Shown: piece by piece, positions 36,763-45,605 of the stretch
Layout: the number at the start of each line of letters is the position of its first letter
Numbering within the stretch: position 1 is the stretch's first letter
Source: R-RK-3 sp963834945
GTDB taxonomy: Bacteria > Pseudomonadota > Alphaproteobacteria > Rhizobiales > Rhodomicrobiaceae
Assembly: GCA_963834945.1 (NCBI GenBank)
Contig: CAWIDT010000005.1
Coordinates: forward strand, 186,001-250,000
Direction: 5' to 3'
Length of the DNA: 64,000 bases
Program-made: the position numbers and the translations under genes
The notes under the pieces: model-generated
The model's database searches: none
The model's input: only the letters and a program-made list of their open reading frames with translations
What the model was told of the DNA's origin: nothing

Positions 36763-38235
36763 CTAGCGCGCCTCGATCACCTCTAGCCCGCCCATATAGG
36801 GCACCAGCACGTCGGGGATGCGAATGCTGCCATCCGCCTGCTGATAATTCTCCAGCACCGCGACCAGCGTGCGCCCGACCGCCAGCGCCGAGCCGTTCAG
36901 CGTATGCACGAAGCGGACATCCTTGCCGCCTTCCGGCCTGCGCGCCCTTCGGACGGTAGCGCGCATTCATCCGCCGCGCCTGGAAATCCCCGCAATTGGA
37001 GCAGCTCGAAATCTCGCGATAGGCGTTCTGCCCCGGCAGCCAGACCTCGATGTCATAGGTTTTGCGCGCCGAGAAGCCCATGTCGCCGGTCGCCAGCACG
37101 ACGGTGCGATAGGCGAGGCCGAGGCGCTTCAGCACCTCCTCGGCGCAAGCGGTCATGCGCTCATGCTCCGCCTCCGATTGCTCCGGCGTGGTGATGCTGA
37201 CCAGCTCGACCTTGGAGAATTGATGCAGCCGGATCATGCCGCGCGTGTCCTTGCCCGCCGCGCCGGCTTCGGAGCGGAAGCAGGGGGTGTGAGCGGTGAC
37301 GCGGATCGGCAGCGACGTACGGATCGAGAATTTCCTCACGCACGAGATTGGTTAGTGGCACTTCGGCCGTGGGGATGAGCCAAAGTCGATTGATCAAACC
37401 CAGGAATTTTTCTTCATAGTGCTTTCTGACCGCAGCCGAAATTTGCTCTTGTGAAATTTGATCCCACTTCCGACGAAATATCTCGACTGGGTGACCCACG
37501 TAACGAGCTTCACTTCCTTCCGACTGCTTAGCCCAAAGCTCATCCAATCTCTTATCTAACGTTTCATTAACCGTCTGAAATAGATCATCCGTGAATTTCG
37601 GGAAGCTGGCCAGTTCCGTAGACAGCATGGTCTTTAACCAGAAGCGGGGGGCTAACCTCCTCATAGCCGAACTCGCCCGTATGCAAATCCAGCATGAACG
37701 CCGCCAGCGCCCGCTCCATCCGCGCCAGCGCGCCTTTCAGCACGACGAAGCGGCTGCCCGACAGCTTTGCGGCGGTCTCGAAATCCATCAGGCCGAGCGC
37801 TTCGCCCAGCTCGAAATGCTGCTTGGGCTGGAAGGCGAAATTCGGCTTGTCGCGCCAGCGGCGCAGCTCGGCGTTGGCGCTCTCGTCGCCGACCGGCACA
37901 TCCTCGGCGGGCAGATTCGGAATGCCCGCCAGCAACGCGTCGAGCTTGGCCGAGACCTGCTTCTCGCGCGCCTCGCCCTCCGCGATGGCGTCTTTCAGCG
38001 CCGCGACCTCGGCCATCAGCTTCTGCGCTTCGTCCTCGTGCTTGGCGGCCTTGGCCTTGCCGACATCCTTGGAGATCTGGTTGCGGCGGCTCTGCGCCTC
38101 CTGCAGCGACGTGACCGTCTGCCGCCGCTCGGCGTCGAGCGCCAGGATCGCAGGCGAAAGTGGCTCAAGCCCGCGCGTTTTCAGCGCTGCGTCAAAGCCT
38201 TCGGGATTGTCCCGGATCAGTTTCAGATCGAGCAC
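36763..38235 (-). CDS. serS: seryl-tRNA synthetase with an internal insertion (frameshifted)
   Basis: Class II synthetase charging tRNA-Ser. The N-terminal coiled-coil tRNA-binding arm is residues 1-110 (MLDLKLIRDNPEGFDAAL onward). Motif 2-type segments are WLIPTAEVPLTNLV, TPCFRSEAGAAGKDTRGMIR and HQFSKVELVSIT. Motif 3 lies in RFVHTLNGSALAVGRTLVAVLENYQ. Shifts near 37610, 37315 and 36955 must be corrected. Between PKFTDDLF and WLIPTAEV there are 65 residues where I recall roughly a dozen in relatives. The insert (37383-37577) is hydrophilic, probably helical, and about 45% G+C by my count. With it the protein is about 490 residues, longer than the usual 425-450. Confidence 0.9.
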
Positions 38236-38359
38236 GGCGGCAGTCTCGCAAAAGATCGGGTGATCGGTTGAATTCGCCGCCAGCTATAGGCCGCCGGGCT
38301 GCGCGCGTCCACCCCCGGCTCGCGAGGCCCGCCGCCGCTGCACAGCAAGTGGCCTGCGC

Positions 38360-39163
38360 TCAGGTCGTGCCGCCGCCGCCCTGGTTTCTCGCCGCGTCCC
38401 TGGCCGCGCGATTCTTCTCGATGATCTTGATCGCGAAGATCGAGCCTTCATAAAGCAGGATGGCCGGAATCGCCATGCCGATCTGGCTGATCGGGTCGGG
38501 CGGCGTAAGGAATGCCGCCACCAGGAACGCCAGCACGATGGCGTAACGCCGCTTGGCGCGCAGATCGTCGGCGGTAATGAACCCGGCACGCGCCAATAGG
38601 GTGAGCACCACCGGAAGCTGGAAGCAGATGCCGAAGCCCAGGATCAGCGTCATGATCAGCGACAGATATTCGCTGACCTTGGCCGTCAGCTCGATCTTCA
38701 CCGGCCCTTCGGTCTGCTGCATCGACAGGAAGAACGTCATCGCCAGCGGCATGATCAGGAAATAGACCAGCATCGCGCCGAGCACGAACAGGATGGGCGT
38801 GGCGATGAGATAGGGCAGGAACGCCTGGCGCTCATTCTTATACAGGCCGGGCGCGACGAACATGTAGATCTGCGAGGCGATGATCGGAAAGGCGAGGAAG
38901 ACCGCGCCGAAAAGCGCCAGCCGCAGCTGGGTGAAGAAGAATTCCTGCGGCGCGGTGTAAATCAGGCTGATCGGCACGTCCACGCCCGCCGCCCAGCGAT
39001 AGGGCATGACCAGGATGTTATAGATGCCCCTGGCGAAAAAGATGCAGATGATGAAGGCGACGGTGATGCCAGCCATGGTCCATAAGAGGCGCGTGCGCAG
39101 CTCGATGAGATGGTCGAGCAGGGGAGCCTTGGAGGCGTCGACTTCGTCGTCGGTGGTGGTCAC
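38360..39163 (-). CDS. tatC: twin-arginine translocase subunit TatC
   Basis: Six-helix membrane receptor for folded Tat substrates. At 267 residues, the family marks are APLLDHLIELRTRLLW at the N terminus, YTAPQEFFFTQLRLALFGAVFLAFPIIASQIY, and PDPISQIGMAIPAILLYEGSIFA near the C terminus. It follows tatB by 20 bp on the same strand. The frame is intact. Confidence 0.97.
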   Translation of the reverse strand: MTTTDDEVDASKAPLLDHLIELRTRLLWTMAGITVAFIICIFFARGIYNILVMPYRWAAGVDVPISLIYTAPQEFFFTQLRLALFGAVFLAFPIIASQIYMFVAPGLYKNERQAFLPYLIATPILFVLGAMLVYFLIMPLAMTFFLSMQQTEGPVKIELTAKVSEYLSLIMTLILGFGICFQLPVVLTLLARAGFITADDLRAKRRYAIVLAFLVAAFLTPPDPISQIGMAIPAILLYEGSIFAIKIIEKNRAARDAARNQGGGGTT

Positions 39164-39183
39164 GTTGGATTGCGCCTTGGCTG

Positions 39184-39816
39184 TCAGCTCGCGGGACGGT
39201 GTTCGCCATTGATACGCGTTTCAGGGCCGGGGCCGCTATCGGAAAGGTCTTTTGGCGCCGACGCGGGCGCGGGTGGTGCGGCTTCCGTCGCAGGGACGGG
39301 CGGCGCGGCTGGGAGAGGCGGCGCGGCCGGGACGTGCGGCGCCGGGGCCAGAACTGGCGGCGCCAGGGGCGCGGGTGATGCGGCCTCGGTCGCCAGGACA
39401 GGCGGCGCGGCGGGGATAACGGCATCTTCCGGCTGCAAGCCCACGACGGCGTCGGTCGATGGCACGCTCTCGCGCGGCGGCAGCGGCGGCGGAGCGCCGG
39501 CATCCGCTTCGACGGCGCTTGGCGGCAAAGTGCCGGTGCGCGGACTGTAGCTCTCGCGCGCCACCTCCTCGATGGAGCTACGGATCTGGGTGAGCGGATT
39601 GTTTTGCCGCAGCGAATGGATTTCGCGCTGGAGGTCCTCTCCGCCCGCCTCTTTCACCGCCTCGTCGAACTGCTTGCGGAAATCATCGGCGGTGCGGCGC
39701 AATTTGCCCAGCATGCGTCCAGCGGTGCGCATCAGCCCCGGCAGTTCCTTGGGGCCGACGACGACGATCGCCACGATCAGCACCAGCAGCAATTCCGACC
39801 AGGCAATGTCAAACAT
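39184..39816 (-). CDS. tatB: Sec-independent translocase subunit TatB
   Basis: A 210-residue single-pass protein of the Tat receptor complex. MFDIAWSELLLVLIVAIVVVG and the GPKELPGLMRTAGRMLGKLR amphipathic helix are typical. From about residue 95 the tail is Pro/Ala-rich and low in complexity (repeated PAAPP and PPVLA units), as is common in alphaproteobacterial TatB. It lies between tatA and tatC. Confidence 0.95.
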   Translation of the reverse strand: MFDIAWSELLLVLIVAIVVVGPKELPGLMRTAGRMLGKLRRTADDFRKQFDEAVKEAGGEDLQREIHSLRQNNPLTQIRSSIEEVARESYSPRTGTLPPSAVEADAGAPPPLPPRESVPSTDAVVGLQPEDAVIPAAPPVLATEAASPAPLAPPVLAPAPHVPAAPPLPAAPPVPATEAAPPAPASAPKDLSDSGPGPETRINGEHRPAS

Positions 39817-39893
39817 CGTAGATTAAACTTTCCACCAAACAACGATGGCGGCCCAGCTTGCCGCGAATGCTCATCCAGTGCGGCAAGCGCCTG

Positions 39894-40121
39894 TCAGGCG
39901 CGCAGATCCTCGCGCGACGATGCACGCGCATCGACACGGTCGGCAGGGCGCTCATCGATCGCCTTAGGCGGAACCGGGTCATCGGGGTCATCGCTGAGGC
40001 CCTTCTTGAAGCTCTTGATGCCCTTGGCGAAATCGCCCATGACATCGGAGATTTTGCCCCGGCCGAACAGGACGACCGCCAGGATGACGACGAGAACGAG
40101 TTGAAACCAGCTTGGAGCCAT
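39894..40121 (-). CDS. tatA: Sec-independent translocase subunit TatA
   Basis: A 75-residue pore-forming Tat component. One N-terminal helix (WFQLVLVVILAVVLFG) is followed by the FGRGKISDVMGDFAKGIKSFKKG hinge and amphipathic helix and a short acidic tail. First gene of tatABC, 77 bp upstream of tatB. A small VOC gene lies between it and scpB. Confidence 0.95.
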   Translation of the reverse strand: MAPSWFQLVLVVILAVVLFGRGKISDVMGDFAKGIKSFKKGLSDDPDDPVPPKAIDERPADRVDARASSREDLRA

Positions 40122-40231
40122 TTGCCTGACCTCATACGATATGGGTGGCTACATCCTTGCAACTTACGCGCAATATGGCCACTCGGCAAGCAAAGCGCAA
40201 CGCCGCCGGCAGTGCACGCCAAGCGCCGGTC

Positions 40232-40651
40232 TCACGCCCCGGCGGAAGCGGCAGCCGCCAAATTCAACTGCCAGGACACCCCGAATTTGTCGGCCAGCCA
40301 GCCATATTTCCGGCTGAACGGATAGGCGCCGAGCGGCATCAAGACCTGCCCGCCTTCCGCCAATTTTGCGAAGGTTTCGTCGAGCCTGGCTTCGCTCTCC
40401 AGGTCCACGAACAGTGAAATCGCCGGAGTGAAGGTGAATTGATGCTTCACCGGCGAGTCGATGCACATGATCTGCTGTCCGCCGATCTCGAACACCGCCG
40501 TCATGATGCTGCCTTCACTGCCCATTTCACCTGGGCCATAGCGCGTCACACTGACAATTCTGGCGTCATCGAACACGGAAACGTAGAAATCCATCGCGGC
40601 TCCGGCGGTGCCCTCGAACATTAGAAAAGGTCTGACCTGCGTCTTAGTCAT
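40232..40651 (-). CDS. VOC superfamily protein, PhnB/DUF1338-like small type
   Basis: A 139-residue single-module VOC protein of the kind often annotated as 3-demethylubiquinone-9 methyltransferase-like. Marks are MTKTQVRPFLMFEGTAGAAMDFY, QQIMCIDSPVKHQFTFTPAISLFVD and SRKYGWLADKFGVSWQL. It has its own start at 40651 with GGAG about 10 bases upstream. Its position between scpB and tatA is unusual for an otherwise conserved run. The enzymatic activity is unknown. Confidence 0.78.
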   Translation of the reverse strand: MTKTQVRPFLMFEGTAGAAMDFYVSVFDDARIVSVTRYGPGEMGSEGSIMTAVFEIGGQQIMCIDSPVKHQFTFTPAISLFVDLESEARLDETFAKLAEGGQVLMPLGAYPFSRKYGWLADKFGVSWQLNLAAAASAGA

Positions 40652-40689
40652 ATTCGCAAAACTCCGTGAAAATCCGCCTTCTGGACCGT

Positions 40690-41545
40690 TCAGCCCTGCC
40701 GTTGCCGTAGCCGGTTGATATGCGGCGAGAATTGCAGGGGCTCTTGCTCCTCGACCGACGGCTCTTCTTCCGTCGAGCGGCGGTTCGATCTCCGCCGGCG
40801 GCTCGATCTCCGCCGGCTCCTCGATTTCTTCGCCTTCGTCGTCGAGCGGGTCTTCATCCGGCGTCAGCAGAGCGGAATCGTTGGGCTCGGGAATGGAGAA
40901 GCCGGGCGGCAGATTGCTGTCGAGCAGTCCGGCGCCCTTCAGTTCGCCCAGGCCCGGCAGGTCCTTGACACTGTCGAAGCCGAAATGCTCAAGAAACAGC
41001 TCCGTGGTGCCATAGGTGACCGGGCGTCCCGGCGCGCGGCGCCGCCCGCGCAAACGCAGCCATCCCATTTCGAGCAGCACGTCCAGCGTGCCCTTGGAGG
41101 TGGTGACGCCGCGGATTTCCTCGATCTCGGCCCGCGTGACCGGCTGGTGATAGGCGATGATCGCCAGCGTTTCGAGCGCCGCCTTGGAGAGGCGCCTGGG
41201 CTCGACCGAATGCCGCTCCAGAATGAACGACAGGTCCGGCGCGGTGCGGAACGCCCATTTGCCGGCCACCCGGGTCAGGTTGACGCCCCGCCCGGCATAG
41301 AGATTTTGCAACTCCTCCAGCAGCGCGCCGATATCGTCCTTGCCGGTGAAATATTCCACCAGCCCGGTCTCCTCCATCGGCTCCTTGGCCGCGAACAGCA
41401 CCGCCTCCAGGATGCGCAGCTTCTCCCAGCGCTCGGCCGACGGCAGCCGCGACACATTGGCGGCCAGCGACTGCGCCGGCGGCGGCTCGCGCGCGGGAAG
41501 CGGCAGACGCCCCTGGGCTTGCTCGTTCTTGTCTTTTTCGGCCAT
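40690..41545 (-). CDS. scpB: segregation and condensation protein ScpB (one frameshift)
   Basis: Winged-helix dimer that joins ScpA and SMC in the condensin complex for chromosome segregation. Family blocks are EKLRILEAVLFAAKEPM, RLSKAALETLAIIAYHQPVTRAEIEEIRGV and PGRPVTYGTTELFLEHFG. The tail is acidic and Pro-rich. As written, the frame runs on without stopping into the VOC gene. A shift near 40790 instead gives EEEPSVEEQEPLQFSPHINRLR and a stop at 40690, which suits ScpB better. I therefore annotate two genes, not a fusion. Downstream of scpA, as usual. Confidence 0.88.
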
Positions 41546-41654
41546 CTAAAGTCCCTCATGCGCGGCGGACCGGGGCGCACCCTTGCCGTCAACGCGAAAG
41601 CTGAAACGAAGGCGTGCTAGCTCACGATCGGTTTAGTTGAAGTACTGTTTTTCT

Positions 41655-41733
41655 GTCGTCCCCGCGAAACCGGGGACCCAGTACTCCGCAGCAACTCTGG
41701 TATTTACTGGGTTCCCGCTTTCGCGGGGACGAC
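41655..41733. repeat. REP-like inverted repeat between scpA and scpB
   Basis: Arms 41655-41683 and 41705-41733 (GTCGTCCCCGCGAAAC... against ...TTTCGCGGGGACGAC) form a stem of nearly 29 bp with a few mismatches and a 21-base loop. It lies in the 229-bp gap between scpA and scpB. A related fragment occurs near 55661 (GGATCCCCGTTTTAGCGGGG). Confidence 0.85.
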
Positions 41734-41774
41734 AACTCTGCATGGCTGGCAGATTCCACCTGAGCTGACCTGTG

Positions 41775-42659
41775 CTAGCTCACTGATGTAGGGTCGTCGC
41801 CGGCATCCTGGGAGGGCTTTTCCCTGAGCCAGCGCACATAAATCGGCGCGAATGCCTGCGCCTGACGCAGCTCGGTGAAGCCCTCGCGGGTCAATTCGAG
41901 TGTCGCCCCGAAGGAGGAGGCAAGCGCCGTTTTGCTGACCTCCTCGTCGGCCAGATAATCTTCCAGATAGCTGTCGAGGACCGACCAATTGCCGGGAATG
42001 CCGAACAGCCTTTCCAGCCGCTGGCGCGCCTCGCGGATCGACCATACCTTGCGGCCGCCCATCTTGACCGGCGCCGACACGGCGGTGCGGCGGCGCTGTT
42101 CCGCATAGGCCTTGAGCAGATCGTAGACGCTCGCCCAATAGTCGCTCTTGCGCACCGTGCGGATGCCTTCGGGCATGCCGCGCGCGAAGAAGTCGAGCCC
42201 GAGCTGCTTGCGGCCGAACAGCCGGGCCACGGCATCGCGCATCGCTTCGAGCCGCTTCAGCCGGAACGCCAGATGCAGGGCCATCTCTTCGCCGCTCGTA
42301 CCATCCTCCTGCTTTGCCTCGGCCGGCAGCAGCAGCTTGGATTTCAGAAAGGCGAGCCAGGCTGCGGTGACGAGATAGTCGGCGGCGATTTCCAGCCGTA
42401 GCGCCCGCGCATCGGCGATGAATTGCAGATATTGCTCGGCAAGTTCGAGAATGGAGATCTTGGTCAGATCGACTTTTTGCGAGCGGGCCAGATTGAGCAG
42501 CAGATCGAGCGGCCCCTCGAACCCGTCGAGCGAGACATTCAGCCGCTCCGATGCCGCCATTTCGTCGAAAGGCACGACATTGCCATAGTCACCCGCTTGC
42601 GCTGGTGCGCTCTGGATTTGCCTAGCCTGGGGGACGATGTCGTTGCGCTGTGCGCCCAT
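41775..42659 (-). CDS. scpA: segregation and condensation protein ScpA
   Basis: Kleisin subunit that bridges SMC heads with ScpB. About 294 residues from ATG 42659; a TTG five codons upstream is possible. Diagnostic segments are FEGPLDLLLNLARSQKVDLTKISILELAEQYL, ADYLVTAAWLAFLKSKLLLP and the C-terminal winged helix ADEEVSKTALASSFGATLELTREG. It begins about 50 bp after nagZ on the same strand. The frame is intact. Confidence 0.95.
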   Translation of the reverse strand: MGAQRNDIVPQARQIQSAPAQAGDYGNVVPFDEMAASERLNVSLDGFEGPLDLLLNLARSQKVDLTKISILELAEQYLQFIADARALRLEIAADYLVTAAWLAFLKSKLLLPAEAKQEDGTSGEEMALHLAFRLKRLEAMRDAVARLFGRKQLGLDFFARGMPEGIRTVRKSDYWASVYDLLKAYAEQRRRTAVSAPVKMGGRKVWSIREARQRLERLFGIPGNWSVLDSYLEDYLADEEVSKTALASSFGATLELTREGFTELRQAQAFAPIYVRWLREKPSQDAGDDPTSVS

Positions 42660-42705
42660 GTCGTTTGCGAGCAAAAAGGTTAAAATTCAACGCATCATCA
42701 CTGAT

Positions 42706-43734
42706 TCACGCGAATTCGCCTAGAATTTCCGCCAGCAGAGATTCGGCGCGCGCCTCGTCGAATGGCAGCGGCGGGGTGATGCGGGCCTGGGCTGCGGCAA
42801 ACCGCCGGGCGGCCTCGCCCGAAAGCACGGACGCCGCCGATGCCACCGCCTCCATCTGCTCCAAATTGCCGCTGCAATGCAGCGCAACATCGCAGCCGGC
42901 ATCGAGGACCGCGCGGGCGCGTTCCTGCATCGTGCCGCTGAGCGCGCCCATGCCGAGATCGTCGCTCATCAGCAGGCCGTCAAAGCCGATCTCGCCGCGT
43001 ATGATCTCCCGGATGATGACTGGAGATGCGCTTGCGGGCGCCTCTTTGTCGATGGCGGGAATGAGAATATGCGCCGTCATCCCGATCGGCATGTCGCTCA
43101 GCGCGCGGAATGGCACGAAATCCGTGCGGCTCAATTCCTCCCGCGTCGCCCTGATCGTGGGAAGCGAGGCGTGGCTGTCGACTTCGGCGCGGCCATGGCC
43201 GGGAATATGCTTGATGACAGGGAGAATGCCGCCTTCCAGATACCCCTCGGCGACGGCGCGGCCGAGTGCGATGATCTCATCGACCGCCATCCCATAGGCG
43301 CGGTCGCCGATGATGTCATGCGCGCCCGCGACGGGCACATCCAGAACCGGAGCGCAATTGACGGTGATGCCGAGGGCGGCCAGATCGCGCCCGATCAGCC
43401 TCGCGCCCGAGCGGGCGGCTTCCAGACCTTTTCCGGCATCGGCAGTGTGGAAAGCGGCGAAGCGTCGGGCGGCTGGGTATCGCCGGCTGATCGGCGGGAT
43501 CAGGCGCTGCACGCGCCCGCCCTCCTGGTCGATGAGCACGAGCGCGGCGGGATCGTCCACCGCCTCGCGGTAATCGCCGATGAGCGCGCGGATCTGGTCC
43601 GCGCTGTCGCAATTCCGCTTGAACAGGATGAAGCCGCAGGGACGGGCGTCGCGAAAGAAGCTTCGCTCCGAGGCGGTGAGGCGCGTTGCCTCACACCCGC
43701 TTATGAAGGCTCTGAGGCCGCTGCCGGGAATCAA
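42706..43734 (-). CDS. nagZ: beta-N-acetylhexosaminidase NagZ
   Basis: GH3 cytoplasmic enzyme of peptidoglycan recycling that releases GlcNAc from muropeptides. At 342 residues the signature blocks are FILFKRNCDSADQIRAL, DQEGGRVQRL, VIKHIPGHGRAEVDSH (with the His and Asp of the flexible catalytic loop) and GFDGLLMSDDLGM with the nucleophile Asp. It lies 16 bp after the SPOR-domain gene, so envelope genes are grouped. Confidence 0.95.
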   Translation of the reverse strand: MIPGSGLRAFISGCEATRLTASERSFFRDARPCGFILFKRNCDSADQIRALIGDYREAVDDPAALVLIDQEGGRVQRLIPPISRRYPAARRFAAFHTADAGKGLEAARSGARLIGRDLAALGITVNCAPVLDVPVAGAHDIIGDRAYGMAVDEIIALGRAVAEGYLEGGILPVIKHIPGHGRAEVDSHASLPTIRATREELSRTDFVPFRALSDMPIGMTAHILIPAIDKEAPASASPVIIREIIRGEIGFDGLLMSDDLGMGALSGTMQERARAVLDAGCDVALHCSGNLEQMEAVASAASVLSGEAARRFAAAQARITPPLPFDEARAESLLAEILGEFA

Positions 43735-43750
43735 AGGGCGTGGCTCCGCA

Positions 43751-45553
43751 TCAATCCTTGCGCGCGAAGCAGCCCTTCATGCCGGCCGTCTTGAGCTGCT
43801 CGCAAAGCTGATCGGCCTCGGTCTTGGACTCGATCGGGCCGACAAGCAGCCGGAACCACACGCCCTTCTCGCCCAGATCGACCTTCCGGACCGACGGAGA
43901 ATGATTGCCGATCACGCTGGCATATTTCTGCTGCAGGCTGGCGAAGGCCGCCATTGCCGCGTCCTGATCGTTGCGCGCGGCGATCTGCACGAAGAAATTG
44001 CCCGTACCGCCGGCGGATTCGGTGACTTGCGCTGCTGCGGCCTGAGGCGCCGGTGCAACAGCCGCGACGCGCTTGACGCGGGCCGCGGGCGCGCTCTGGG
44101 CCTGGGGCGCCGGTGCCGCGCTCGTCTCCGCCGGCTCTTCGGCTGCCGGTTGATTGGGAACCGAAGCCGATGTCGGCGTCGTGGTTACGATGATGCCGGA
44201 TGAGGCTGGGTCATTGCCGCTGTTCGCCGCGATGCGCTGGGTTTTCGTTTCAGCCGGATGCGGCGTGCCGTCAGGGCCGAAGGTCACCGTGCGCACGGTG
44301 CGCGGCGCGTCTGGAGAGCTGCCGCCTTGCGGCTGCTGGGCAGCGCCGGCGGCAGGCGCCTCGTCCTTCTGCGCCTTGAGGGCATTCTCGATGCGCTCTT
44401 CGAGCGTGCCGGAGGACGCCGCGTCAGCGGCGGCGGGCTCGGACTTGCTGGGTGCGCCGCCACTGGCCAGCCGCGCGGGCGAACCCTCGGCCGGCACATC
44501 GCCCGCACTCGCCGAGCCGGCTGTAGATCAGCTTGTTGCCGTTGGGGAAATCGCGTCCGCCCGGTTCGGCGGGCTCTTCCTTGACCGGCCGGCTATCGGC
44601 GGAAATCACCGACGGATATCCGTCACCGGCGCCGCCGCTCGTCTTGTAGACATAGGCCAGACCACCGCCTGTCACCACGGCCCCGAGCAGCACCGCGGCG
44701 ATCAGCTTCTTGCGGCCGCCCCTGGATTCCTGCGGATAGTCCTCGGCGTCATAATCATCCTCGTCCGCGAAGAAATCAGCGTCGATATCTTCTTCGGGAA
44801 CGGTGGCGGGCGCATGGAAAGGGCGCACAGAGGAGGGCGCGGGGGCCTGATCGAATTTGTCCCATTCCTCTTCATGCTGGTCATCGAAGCCGGAATTGGC
44901 ACCGTGAACGCCATTATGCCGCTGGGCCGGATAGCTTCCATAGGCATTCGCGGGATCGGCCGCGAAATCCTGTTCCTCGAAGGCAGGCTTGAAGCGCTGC
45001 TGCGGAGGGCGGGGCGTGATCGGCCTCGGGTGCGAAGAAGCGGTCATGAACGGATTGCGCATCGCCGCCCGCCGGTTCCTCGGGCGGGTAGTAGTTGGGA
45101 AACTGCGCCGGGCTCTGTTCACTATAGGGGTCGTTGCGCCACTCATTGTCGTAGGCGCGCCCATTATTGCCCGGCGCCGCATAGGGGTCGCTGGAATTCT
45201 GGTCGCGATAGGGATCGCGAGGCTGGGCCGCGCGCGGGAAAGGTTCCGATGTCGGCGCCATGCTGCGCGACGGCGGCGGGGGCGGCGCACTTCTGACGCC
45301 TTCCCATTCGGGGCGTTCCTGACGGCTCGGCGGCCGCTCAGGCGCCGCATAGGCTTCGGGACGGTATGCCGAAAACGAGGGCTGGTTCTTTTCCGGCTGA
45401 CGGCCGGCCGGCGGCTCGGGCTGCCGGTAGGGATCATAGCGGTCGTCGCGCGGAGGCGCTTCGCGTCCTCCACGTCCTTGGTGGGGCGCACGCCTGATCG
45501 CGATTACCGGGCTGTCCGCGCCGGAAACCTCTAGGATCGTCAGACATAGCCAT
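43751..45553 (-). CDS. SPOR domain inner-membrane protein (frameshifted)
   Basis: A bitopic envelope protein of about 600 residues. The cytoplasmic N-terminal half is rich in Pro, Arg, Asp and Tyr (for example YDPYRQPEPP, GGDAQSVHDRFFAPEADH) and ends in an acidic run DADFFADEDDYDAEDY. One helix follows (KKLIAAVLLGAVVTGGGLAYVY), then a periplasmic Ala/Pro linker and a C-terminal SPOR domain (FFVQIAARNDQDAAMAAFASL, WFRLLVGPIESKTEA) that binds denuded septal peptidoglycan. Shifts near 45500, 45015 and 44515 separate the pieces. ATG 45553 has AAAGGAA upstream. The position between argS and nagZ is conserved in the order. Confidence 0.82.
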
Positions 45554-45605
45554 GTGCAACTGTTCCTTTGCCCTGAACCCCACTTGGCCCAAGCGGAGCT
45601 AAGTT

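Noticed and set aside
40232..41545. ScpB-VOC fusion protein of 437 residues
   Set aside because: The VOC part has its own start and ribosome site, and a one-base shift gives ScpB a typical tail and stop at 40690.
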